Source: Lumnitzera littorea
Taxonomy: Eukaryota; Streptophyta; Magnoliopsida; Myrtales; Combretaceae
Reading direction: 5' to 3'
DNA: 64,000 bases
Assembly (NCBI GenBank): GCA_024138015.1
Contig: JAMXBB010000009.1
Span: forward strand, 38,585,787-38,649,786
Shown: one piece after another, positions 33,739 to 44,809 of the stretch
Layout of the letters: each line of letters opens with the position of its first letter
Numbering within the stretch: the stretch's first letter is position 1
Translations under genes and position numbers: made by a program
Notes under the pieces: generated by a model
What the model saw: only the letters and a program-made list of their open reading frames with translations
Databases searched by the model: none
Told to the model about the DNA's origin: nothing

Positions 33739-34457
33739 TCATGGGACTGAAACATTAGCTTTGGTCAAGTTTGTTTGAATAAGAAGAGTTTGTCCTCTTT
33801 TATCTATTTTGTATGCCTTAGAACTAAAAGCAGTTTTCATTAATTTAAAATAGATTCTATATATTACGACCATAAGTATTGATCCTTCTATCATATGGTA
33901 ATTATGGGTTTTAATTTGAAGGATTAAAGAGCTCATTATTGTCTTATCTCTAAGAGTAAGAGTAATATTCGGATGACATTCAAATTGGATTGGTCCACTG
34001 CTAAGACTGGTTTCAATTGTTGCATGTATTAACCTTTCATACACAAATTCCTTAGCATCTCTAAGGACCATGAAGACAAAAGTATCTAGACCTAGTTTAG
34101 TGAGAGGTTTTGCTCCTACTCGAACTAAACTTACTCTCACTAAACTTAGATGCATATAATTCTATTCTTTTGCATTTTTTTTATTGAATCTGTATTCAAA
34201 AGTTTTATTGTTGTTAAGCCATCTGAAACAGGGATATCTTTTTCTTCAGTGGTTATCACATAATCATTTTTCCCAAAAATTTTCCATTTAGCTATTTGAT
34301 ATATTTGATTATAAGAAGTTTTAGGTATTTTCCATTCATCTATTGCTTTATCAAAGTCTTTTGCATATATTTTATCTCTATTATTTAGCATAGATTCTTC
34401 TGATTGTTTAGAAGGAGCAAAGCTAGAAGAGGATATAGTTCTTTTAAGTAAATTCAT
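33739..34457 (-). pseudogene. Caulimovirid movement protein, two frames
   Basis: The N-terminal part (34146-34457) starts MNLLKRTISSSSF and contains WKIFGKNDYVITTEEKDIPV. The frame then shifts near 34150. The second part (33739-34155) contains GAKPLTKLGLDT, IQFECHPNITLTLRDK and VIYRIYFKLMKTAF. These match the 30K-type movement protein family that enlarges plasmodesmata for cell-to-cell spread. The frameshift means no intact product is coded. Confidence 0.78.
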
Positions 34458-34730
34458 ATTTTCAAAAGAGACTAATTTATCTAATCTTATAAGTCTAATT
34501 TACAAGACTAAATTAAATCTAATATTGTGATTTCCAATTTATGACTCTTTTACTACCCTTAAACCAAATCAGGATTTATGCCAGGCCTCAGTAGGCTTAC
34601 CACAATACTAAGATTTCTCCACAAAGGATTCGTCTTAAGTGATTAGTAAATATAAGATTTAGATTTTCACCAAGAAAATCGTCTTACTGAGAAAATACAG
34701 ACTTACTTAACTAATTATATACTCTCTTCG

Positions 34731-34744
34731 TGGCTCTAATACTA
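34731..34744 (-). other. Met-tRNA primer-binding-like site of the endogenous virus
   Basis: The minus strand reads TAGTATTAGAGCCA. Twelve of its fourteen bases match TGGTATCAGAGCCA, the initiator methionine tRNA site used by caulimovirids and copia elements. Its place upstream of the movement protein fits a viral leader. Confidence 0.5.
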
Positions 34745-34760
34745 ACACGAGCACCCAGGT

Positions 34761-35230
34761 GAAGATATGTTTAATAAGAGAGACTTTATAAGAATATATA
34801 TTAGATTTTATAGGAGAATTGGTTATTTTCTAAAATATATATCTACTAAGTAAAACTTATCTCCAAGTAGAGAATAGGACCAAATTATATTATATATATA
34901 TTTGGTGTCTACAATGTGTTAGGTTAAATTAATGGGTTAAAGTTAAGTAGTACACAATGCAGTTTAACAAGATGACTTTATGCATTTTGTTAAATTGTCG
35001 CTCAATGTGTAGATGAAGTTTTTTATGTCATCTAAATATTCGATTCATCATGACATTATTAGAGTAAAAATAGCAGATTATGTAAAAGTTATTGTATATG
35101 TGAATGAAACTATTATAATGGGTAATTAGGGTTGAAGTATGATAGGAAGCCCGTTAAGAAGTTGAAGATTATGAAGGATTTGAAGTTCTCTCATTTTATT
35201 CAGAGAATTTGATGATACGCTAGAGTTAGC
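34761..35230. other. AT-rich spacer between the virus and the MULE
   Basis: The spacer contains TATA-like tracts and short chance frames. No terminal inverted repeat of the MULE was identified here. Confidence 0.35.
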
Positions 35231-35239
35231 CTGAGTAGT

Positions 35240-37820
35240 GTTGAACTTATGTACAGGTATTCTTTTTTCCATGATGCTGGAGTTACCTACAAGTTAATGG
35301 CCATTAGAAATGATGAAGATATTAAGAATTCAATTGAGATGGCCAAGTATTTTGGAGAGTAGAGTATATAGAGAGTGTACATAAGGCACATTGGGGAATC
35401 AAGTGCTCGGGTCGAGCATGAAATACATGAGCTAGATAACCCGACCCTTTTGAATCCCAATGTGCATTCAATAATGACCGGTATGGAGCAAACAAATGTA
35501 GATCCATCAAATAAATTGCACATAAATTTCATTAATTATGGGCACATAAATATCACAGGAGACCAGCTTGACGAAGCATTAGGTCTTATTATTGAACACG
35601 AAGAGTCTTATAATCCGTATGTGGAGAGAATGCACATGGACATAAATGTCAATGATGATGGGTAGGATGAAGTAGATAGAGATGGTGATAAGGATGATGT
35701 TGGACTCAAAGATGACTATACTGAGGATTTAAGAGAACCCTAGGTAAGACTATATGTTGTTGAGAGTAATGTACCGATCTAGCCGTTTCGCGAAAACAAC
35801 TCAAGTAGGCCCTATTGTAGTACTAGTGAAGTATTATCCAATAGTCAGTTTCGGGACTTTCCACAAATCAATGAATCGGTGGACAAGCTTATGAGATATC
35901 CAATACCATTTTACAGCAACTAATATGATGGCAGTGGCTACATGACATTTGAGAGAAATGTCAATGAAATGTTCAGTAGCATCAGTAGTTTTGATGACTT
36001 GAGTGTCTGCATGCATTTCAACACAAAGAAAGATCTGATAGATAGAGTGAAGTCGTTCCACATAAAGAACCACTATTATTTCTATGTGGAGATATTAAAA
36101 CCAACCGTATACGTAATCTATTGTAACAAGAAGGAAGAGGGTTATAAGTGCAGGCTATGGCATATTCGAAAAAAGTAGAGGATCTTTTCAAAATCACAAT
36201 TTTAGAGGGCCCGTACACTTGTATAAACTTGATGATGAATCAGGACCATCCTTAAATCGACAACAACATAATGGCTAGGCAATTCATCAATAATGTACGG
36301 AAGAATCCTGATGTTAAGATACTGGATCTTGTAGTTAATGTGCAAAACATGTACAAATATACAGTAAGCAATAAAAGAGTTTTCGAGGCCAAGAAGAAGA
36401 CTATTAAGATGGTATACAATAACTGGGAGAAGTCATATAATGAGTTTCCAAGATTATTGAATGCAATGAAGTTGAGCAATCTAGGGACACAGGTGAATTG
36501 AGGCTAGAGTAGTTCTCCAAAGTAAGGTGAGTCTCAGTTCAAGTGGGTTTTTTAGATATTCAGGCCCTATGTAAAAGCCTTCAAATACCATCGGCTTATT
36601 GTATGTATTGATGGTATATTCTTATACGGAAAGTATGGACATAAGTTGTTGCTAACTTGTAGCATGGATGAGGACAATTCAATAATTCCATTAGCCTTTC
36701 CTCTTGTTGACACAGAATCGATAGAAACCTAAGGTAGTTCCTATGGAAGCTTAAAGTATACATAGTAGGTCTGAAGTGGGAAACCTTATATCTTATATCT
36801 GACAAAGAATCCGGCATTTATTTCGCATATAAGGAACCATCAGTTGGGCAACAACCATCATTTGCAGTTTGGAGATATTGTCTGTAGTGTGTTGTTAGTA
36901 ACTTCAACACGACCCAGAAAAACCAATTATGCAGGAAACTTTTTTTGGTTTGTAGGTGTTTAGGTATAGGAAAGGAAATTCAAATGTTTCATGGAGCAGT
37001 TAACATAGGCTAAGGAGGATGTTCCCACGTGGTTTGACAATGCTGATTTGGATAGGTAGACGCTTGCATATAATGGATATTACCATTTTAGATACATAAC
37101 ATCAAACATTATTGAGAGTTATAACTCCATTTTGAAATCTATGCATGGATTACCTATCAATGCATTAGTGAAGAAGATATTTTACAATTGTGTCGCCTAT
37201 TAGGAGGAGAGACATAAGGACACTAAGGAGGTAATCGATTCTGGCAAGATCTACACTGATTACGCTCTATAGATGTATGAAATGTAGAGAAGACAAGTAA
37301 GTGCACATAAAGTCATTTCATTCAACTTCTAAAACGGTCTTTTTGAGATTTTGACTTGCAGTCAAATGATGAGGACAAGCTTAAAGGGAGGAGGAAGGGT
37401 ACATACAGTTGACTTCAAGGCCCGCACATGCACATGTCAAAAATGGCAAATATATAGGATCCCCTGCTCCCACACATGTATTGCTGACATGAGGGTAGAA
37501 AACAAATCAGCAATAGGGTCATGGTATAAGTGGGTGAACCAAATAGATTGTTATCAGTCTCATTTCTACTCGATTGGTGACAAGCCGAATTGTTCATAAG
37601 TTAGCTTCCCTTATCTCCACCCGAACATTGACTTACTATGAAAGAAAGGTAAACTTAGGTGTAAGTGATATCATAAGGAGATGGACGTTCGAGAGCAGTC
37701 ATACAAAACTAGATGCAGCGCATGTGGGCGGAAAGGACATAATAAGAGGAGGTGTCCAGAGATTAATAGGGCTGATACATATTGCTTTTCTATCTAGGCA
37801 TTATGTTATACCGCATGCAT
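35240..37820 (+). pseudogene. MULE (Mutator-like) transposase, broken
   Basis: Domains occur in order. The N-terminal region is at 35249-35740 (MYRYSFFHDAGVTYKLMAI, then an acidic stretch). The DNA-binding region is at 35942-36178 (MTFERNVNEMFSSI, YKCRLWHIRKK). The MULE core is at about 36560-37250 (LIVCIDGIFLYGKYGHKLL, FKCFMEQLT, SNIIESYNSILKSMHGLP). The SWIM zinc finger is at 37351-37600 (VDFKARTCTCQKWQIYRIPC and SHTC). The core carries a DGIFL word with the expected catalytic Asp. Stops fall at about 36492, 36553, 36780, 37055, 37202 and elsewhere. It would cut and paste Mutator-type DNA. No terminal inverted repeats were recognised. Confidence 0.85.
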
Positions 37821-37887
37821 AAGCATAATGAAATGCACAATTTTTTTAATTGTCTACTAAATATGTTTGTATGTGTTCATAGGATAA

Positions 37888-39900
37888 ATGGAGTCAAGAC
37901 CTATCGACCTACGCGTACTTACGAAGTAGGCCAATCACCTTTCACAAGCCATTAGGGAGGGTAGGATAAGTAATATCATTCCCATGTACATTCAAATTTT
38001 TCATGAAAGTTATATTGCTTGCTAACATCATTAATTGTTTGTGTAGGAGGCTGCTTATGCACTATGAGTGCAGCGTAGTGAGATGTCCTTATGTAAGGAT
38101 GAGGGGATATTCCCATATATCCTAGGGTAGAGCCTTATGTACAAGAGGTTAGTTTTTAAGGAATTGTACAACTTTCATTTATTATGCTAGATTGGCATCT
38201 AATTACAGCTCTAGTTGAGAGATGGAGGTTCGAGACATATACGTTCTACTTACCCACTAGAGAGGTGACCATTATACTGCGGGATGTTGAGGTTTAGTTC
38301 GGATTTCCAGTAAAGGGTTTTGCGATGGTAGGTTAGACCGAGACGAATGATGAGGAGAGTTAGGCTAATGTAAAGGAGAGATTGCTGGGTGTTGGCCTAT
38401 TCAGATGAGGAGTGCTTGTTTATCTCTTACAAGGTTGCAAGAGCACTTCCAAGTACATCTCCGTGGGGTAGACAGCAAGACGATTCAATAGTACTCGCAT
38501 GCGTACATACTCAGCCTAATAGGAGGATTCATTTTTGTAGATTAATCCTCTAGTCTTATTCACCTTGTATTCCTACCATTATTGGAAGACTTCTCTATAG
38601 CTGAGCAGTTTAGCTAGGGCAATGCTTGCTTAGCATGGTTGTATCGACAACTGTGCTTTGCCTCGTCATCCAATGCTCATGAGCTTGGCAGGGTCGTGAT
38701 TTTACTTCAGGTCTAGGCTTAAGATAGATTCCTACATGTTACCTCGCTTAATCAATACAGTTTTATTATTAACCGTGATAGGCCATTAGCAACCAAATGA
38801 AGGGTAGTACGAAGTACTACTCAGCATCTAATGCATGTAGTAAATGTATACCACACAACATTTGATATGCAAATGACGCAACAAGTATGAAATGATAACT
38901 TCTCTTCTTTACTATCCTTCTATCAGACCTAAGTGTTAACGATCGTTGTTTTGCTGATTGTATGTTTTTTTTTTTTTTTTTTTGCCCATTAGGTCGTTTG
39001 GGAGCCTTATACGAAGGAGTTGTTGCAGTTGATACGTTACTTCTATATTACTGAGTGACAAATTTGGATTGCCTAAATAACACTTATATGTTTTCACATC
39101 ATTAACTGATGTTTCCTAGACCGTATCATCTAACAGTTGATGGATACTAGTACTCCCCATAAGATGTTGATACCTCTAAGCAACTCCACTAGCTGAACCT
39201 CTAGGGTAGGATGAATGTTAACTGGATCAACACACACTCTACTTACATCTAACCTTAAGGACAAAGATATAGACTCTTAGGACACATCCAAAGTCCCTGA
39301 GGGGTCGACAAGAATTACTAGCCATAATATAGACAAATCACCTAGCATTACATTATATACTAGGGAGCTATCATCAATTAGCTGGTAAGTACATGTGAAA
39401 TTGTCCATTAGTTTCTATACTCATACATGCTTACCATCATATATTTTGACACCCGTTTTTCTACTTATTTTGAGTGGATTTGCTTAGGAGTGTATGGCTG
39501 GCACTTGACTATCCTATAGTGATAGGTATTGCAGATGGGGTACTTTAGTTTGTTGAGTAGTACAGTGGCCTCACTCTCTACCCATAACACGAGGGCGTAC
39601 AACAGCCACCCCATGTAGACTACTATAGGGAGCAAGGACCAACTATGGATGAGGATGTATCGGCTCCTCGTGCACCACTTAGGGGTAAAGCTAGAGTTCA
39701 AAAAGGCAGGACTCGATCAGGACATCGCCGAGTAGACCTCAATGACAATATTCCACCATATAGGCATCATTCCATTAACCTCGAGCAGATTAGTAAAGGA
39801 TACAATACATACCCTGGGTTAGGAGTTACTTCTACCCCAGGAGCCAAATCTATCTCTTACATAACTTCCGTGTTCTAGCGTCATCTTGATCTTGCGACTC
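37888..39900 (+). pseudogene. Plant mobile domain (PMD) ORF downstream of the MULE
   Basis: The frame starts MESRPIDLRVLTK at 37888. It continues with a block recognisable as the PMD core (FYLPTREVTIILRDVEV-like, then FGFPVKGFAMV, at about 38215-38340), a WLYRQLCFASSS-like stretch near 38640, and a WEPYTKELLQLI…ITLICFHI block near 39000-39110. The C-terminal part (RGKARVQKGRTRSGHRRVDL, at 39672 onward) is basic. PMD proteins such as MAIN/MAIL1 are silencing factors in host genomes, and many PMD copies are transposon-borne. Many stops occur. Confidence 0.75.
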
Positions 39901-42115
39901 CACCAGCATCTCAAAAGCGATGTTCCACCCCTATACAGTCCTCTTTGAATGAAGGCGTCACTCAACTACATTCGACCCCTCCAATCAACCCAGTTTCTCC
40001 CAAAGATTTTAATCTTGATGATCCACCACCTCAACCTACACAATCACAAGACAGATGGTAGTGTTCATTTTTTTCCCGTATAGTGAGGACCTTTACATTG
40101 TGTAGGCGATAATAAATATGTTTTGTCTATTTTTTTTCTTTTTTTTCTTTTTACCATTGTATTGACATTAATATTGAGTTATAACAAATTTTGTATATAT
40201 ATTGATTATTTGAAATACAATTTAGTTTTCATCAGAGATTGCGGTTTGTAGCATTCTTTATTTACTTTGGCATTACAATTTTCAATTATTTTTTCTTGTA
40301 ATCGACTCCTATGGTCAATTATTTTTTCCTAAAACATTGATTATTATTTTATGCAATTGACTTCTATAGCAAACTTTTCATTCGGTTTGTAGTATGCGGG
40401 TAGAAATACATGTTTTAATTGTGTGGGAATAAGAGAAATTACTAGGTTGAATAACAATGTATTTTTATTTACCACACTAAAGGTGCATGTATAAGATGTA
40501 CATTTAGTATACTAAAAAATTTTACACTAAAGGTACATCCAATACATGTACCTTTAATGTAACTAGCAAAATTGAAAGTGCATGTATTAGATGTGCCTTC
40601 AGCTAGTATATGCATCTTTAATGTAACTAGCAAAATTGAAGGTACATGTACTAGATACCCCTTCAGCCTAAAAGTACATTTAGTACATGCACCTTTAGTT
40701 CAAATTTAAACTTCATGGTATACTTAAGGCGTACGTACTAGATATGCCTTCAATGTAAAAACAAAGCAAAGCAATTCTTAAGGACCTTTTTCGTAATATA
40801 TTTTTTAAAAAAGACCCGTATTCATATAAAACTCCCAGAAGTACATCATACTTCACACCGCCAACTACAATTCCTAAGGAAATGAACCACCTATATGATA
40901 CAAGTATGATATGTGTTATAGGAGGTAGTTTCTCGATTTTGGGGCAAAAATCGTAAATGATAGCATCTAATATTTGTGCATCTTCCTATGCCATAACTAT
41001 GGCTATTTTATTAAGAATTTTTATTATAGTATTTATTTTATATAACTTTTTATTATAAGAAAAAATTATTATTATAGTGTTAGTTACAATGTTAAGTTGA
41101 AAATATAATTAAAACTACCCATGCAACCCTTTTTAGTCATTTTGTAAATAATCGAAAGTTGTTTAATTCCAATATTAATAAGAGTATAATAGAGGGAATA
41201 AAAATTTTCAATTTTTTTTCAAGTAACAACTCTATAAATAGAGAAGGAATAAAAAAATCCTATGATTAAAATTCCCAACCCATTCTTTAAGGAAACAAGA
41301 TAATAGAAAGCTAAAAGGAAATAGCTATTTTATTACTTATCTATTAATTCCAAGTAAATAAGTCGTAGTATATCAATTTTTTTTTTGTACTCTTAACATA
41401 TTTCATCGATGGAACTATGGAAGTGACAAAAGTATTAGCTATATACACACCATCTATATATCAATTTACCCACAATATGTTCCTACATTACCTTCGTCCC
41501 TCAATTTGCACATATAACTATACAAAATCTTTATTAAGAAAAAGTTGAAAAATTACTATTAATTTTAAGCTATAAAAGAACATATATTAGCAGTTTAAAT
41601 TTTAAACTTGCAATATCCACCGGTCGAAAAGAAATCATGGTCTTTTTTGAGAAAAAACAAACAAGAAATCTTCTTTTTACTAAAAAAATAAAAATCTTTT
41701 ACTATATTAAAATATATATATCATGCATAAAATAAAAAAATTAATTTCTATTTTTTCTCTTTATTTACAATTTAACCACCTAACTCCTTACTCCCTTCCA
41801 CTGACCCCCTCTTTTAGCACATGTTTGGATTGAGGAAAGGAAAATGGAGGGGAGCAATTTGAAGGCAAAATATTACAATTTTCTTATTTGGAAAATGAAG
41901 GAAAAAGGGGAAGAATGGATATGAGGAAGGAAGTTTTCCATTTGATCCACTAAAAAGAATTCTCCATAATTTAGAAGAATTGAAAGGGAATTGTAATAGG
42001 ATTACAAATTTACCTTTGAAACAAAAATATATTTTTAAAGCATAGGACTTTTATGATACTCTAACGAAATAAAAAATTATGTCATCAACTTTCCTTATAA
42101 TAATCGTTTTTATTT
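39901..42115. other. AT-rich intergenic DNA with short inverted/direct repeats
   Basis: No gene is seen. A block at 40477-40710 holds a 24-bp direct repeat (40553-40576 and 40617-40640, TTTAATGTAACTAGCAAAA…) and several AAGGTNCATGTA / TACATGNACCTT inverted words. The rest is homopolymer- and AT-rich. Confidence 0.5.
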
Positions 42116-42199
42116 AAGTCCAAAAAACAACATAATCTTAAGATAAGACTTGAGGTAACTCATGATCTCGACATGCAATATATATATATATATAATATA

Positions 42200-42204
42200 A
42201 TATG
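42200..42204 (+). repeat. Target-site duplication of solo LTR A, left copy
   Basis: ATATG matches ATATG at 43423-43427. Confidence 0.75.
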
Positions 42205-43422
42205 TGATAACTCTGATTTTAAACATATTTCATATGGTGATTTTATAACATTTCCCTCACATTTTTGGTTTTCTTTAAAGAAATTGATACTTAATTGAGT
42301 AAAATGTTGATTTCAGGGTTTAAATGCGTTTTAGGCTCGAAAACGAAGAAAAGGAATCAAGTTTCACTCAATTCCGAGTTCAAACGAAGAAGTTATGAAG
42401 TTTTGAAGTTGTGCAGAAATTTTACCTTAGTGCAGAAAGTTACACGACCTGGGGACACGGTCGTGTCCCAGGCCGTGTCTGGTGACGAAAATAAAATTTG
42501 TGTAATACACATATAAAAGGATATCTTAGGGTTTAAAAGAAAAGGAGACATTATAGAAACGGAGAGAGACAAGAGAAGAGAGGAGACTTGAGAAGAACAT
42601 CAATCAAGAAGCAAGAACAACATCGATTTCAAGATTAGAGAGATTGTTCATCAAATCAAGAGGGGTTTTCATGTTTTATTTTATGTTTTTGATGAAACTT
42701 GTTTTTAGATTCGTTATGATAGCTTAGAATTCAAGTATTTAGGATTATGGAACCTAGGGTTTCATGTAACCCTTAGATTGAATTATAATTTTAATAAAGT
42801 TTCTATCTTTTCTTGATTCAATTATGTCGTTTAATTATGGATTGATAATTCTAGAGTATTAATATATGATATTATGTATGTTGATTGAGAAATTGCATGT
42901 GTAATTAGATCTTAGCATAATTGGAGAGAATTACATGTATACTTAGAGATAAGATACATGTTTCTTCCGGAAAAGTTGATTGTTTGTGTGAGAATTCATT
43001 ATACATTAATGCAATTCTAAGTTATATTACTAAGTGAAGAGATTCCGGTAAATAATTTAGGATTAGGGTTAATATGCTTGAGAAAGATATTAGCTTTAAT
43101 TGTGAATTCCTCCGGTCAAGAATTATAGAAACTGAATTGAATATACTTTAAGTGGTTACATGTTAAACACTAAGGGAAATAATTCCTAAATACATTATTG
43201 CATACTTGAAGTCGTTCGTAGTTTATTGCTTTCTAATTTGCGTAATTAAGTCTCATAAGTAGTTTAGTTGTTAATTTCAGTATTTTTAATTCATTCAATT
43301 TATCACAATTTTCCAGTTAGATAATAAAGCTAAAGTTAATATTAGTACTCAAAATCTCTGAGGGATCGACTCAGACTCAAATCTGCTATATTAAAATTGA
43401 TAGGTGCGCTTGCCTCGTATCA
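42205..43422 (+). repeat. Solo LTR A of an Athila-like family (1218 bp)
   Basis: The segment begins TGATAACTCTGATTTT and ends TGCCTCGTATCA. It has TG…CA ends and is flanked by the 5-bp repeat ATATG. It is matched in inverted orientation by 57443-58641 and, partly, by 61556-62339. The family is assigned from the neighbouring internal sequence at 62340. It contains a strong hairpin at 42448-42472 (arms CCTGGGGACACG and CGTGTCCCAGG). The ORF at 42295-42516 is a chance frame. Confidence 0.85.
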
Positions 43423-43427
43423 ATATG

Positions 43428-44085
43428 GTATTAGGAACTACCACTACGAGCCCCAATACCTACGAGTCCCTAAATCCACTCATATCATGCCAATGAGAGA
43501 CTCTACTAAGGATAATGTCATCTATCAATCAATGGTGTGCCCTTTAGAGATTTGCCACTATAGGCCCTTAGGTCGAGCCAAGCACATGCAACAAACATTT
43601 ATAGGCCGTTTAATTTTTATTCCATTTTTCATTTTCTAACCTAACAATCACACTCAGCAACTAAGTATATACATACTTGTTGCAATAGAGTTATCCCGGT
43701 ATCTAAGCAGTCAGAAGTAGCACCAGTTAACTATAATATTTGCTAACTTAGTACTATGTTAACTACTTAACTCATATCTTATTTAGTTAATTACTTATAT
43801 ACATATGTCTATGTTTATATATATAATAATATACTTAATGTGAACCAAGACTTAATATAAAATAAATTAACATGGATATAACTACATAATATAATAATAT
43901 ATTTAGAATAAACATAATACGGTAGAAATTAACATGAATATATTAATTAATTTATTACCATACATAAAATAGATATATTTATTATAACATATCATTGGAT
44001 AGAATATAATATAATATATTATAGAATGTAATATAACATATTATGAAATATATCATATATGTAATGGATGAACTTGCGGCTACAA
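43428..44085. other. AT-rich spacer
   Basis: This is a tract of TATAATATAA and ATATTATA-like sequence with no gene. A short frame at 43397-43639 spans the solo LTR edge and is not a gene. Confidence 0.4.
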
Positions 44086-44804
44086 AGCATCCAACATTCC
44101 TTCTTTGTTGAAGTAAAACAGTGGCTGACAAGGAAGATAAACAAAAATTCGACCAAAACTATAATTCATGAGGACAACTCATGGTCATGTTACGACCCTT
44201 TCAACAACTATCTCGTAACACCATAACTTCCAATCCATTGCGCTTACCAAACTTTGAAACATCAACAAACATCCACCACCGTGGCAAAAGAAAATGGAGA
44301 ATAGCCACCTAATATAGAAAAGAAAAAGAACTTGTAAAATTATGTAAAGAGCTTGACTTATGTAAATGAAAGCAAATTCCACACCAAATACGCATAAAAA
44401 CTTGAAAGCTGGCCAAGAAACAAACAAAAGATTCATTTTCTTAGAATCTTGGTATAAAGAAACAAAATTTAAAATTCTTGATCTATAAATTTACTAAGAA
44501 ACTAAGCTAGGAATCATTCTTACTTGGTTTCAATAGATTTTATCACCTAAAAGCGTTGTTTTGCAAGTTGCTTTGATTTAGTAATGAAGTTTCTTTGTAG
44601 GGAAGATAATGATGTAATGGAATGGCTAAAAAAAATATAATTGAGGGTAAAAAGATATGATAAGGGAGGATGGCAGATACGTTTTGATACTGTAGGAGAG
44701 AAAAAGATGTATCGTTATCTTTAATAGATAATCCAGGAGAGAAAAAGATTTTTTGATATCTTTAATCTATTATCATTATTATTAGGCTTTATTTATATGT
44801 GACA
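44086..44804 (-). repeat. Probable 3' LTR of a chromovirus, partial
   Basis: On the minus strand TGTCACATATAAATAAAG follows a purine-rich tract (GACATGGAAGGAGAT). This is how a Ty3 3' LTR begins after pol. The lower boundary is not defined. The 83-codon frame inside is a chance ORF in the LTR. Confidence 0.55.
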
Positions 44805-44809
44805 ATCTC

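Larger units (their letters stand above)
30536..34760 (-). mobile_element. Endogenous caulimovirid (pararetrovirus) polyprotein arm
   Basis: On the minus strand, from high to low coordinate: a primer-binding-like site at 34731-34744, movement protein, capsid, a zinc-knuckle relic, protease and reverse transcriptase. This order is that of plant pararetroviruses with a fused polyprotein, such as florendo- or petuvirus-like groups. All frames are broken, so it is a fossil. The RNase H is missing because the segment stops at about 30536, where it meets the tandem repeats of Tat element 1. The genus is not assignable from this. Confidence 0.8.

Noticed and set aside
42295..42516. ORF shared by the three Athila-like LTRs (MSKMLISGFK…)
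   Set aside because: It lies within an LTR, contains the hairpin sequence, varies in frame between copies and matches no known domain.
44185..44436. Hydrophobic 83-codon ORF on the minus strand
   Set aside because: It is inside the probable chromovirus LTR and has no recognised domain, though a leader peptide cannot be excluded.
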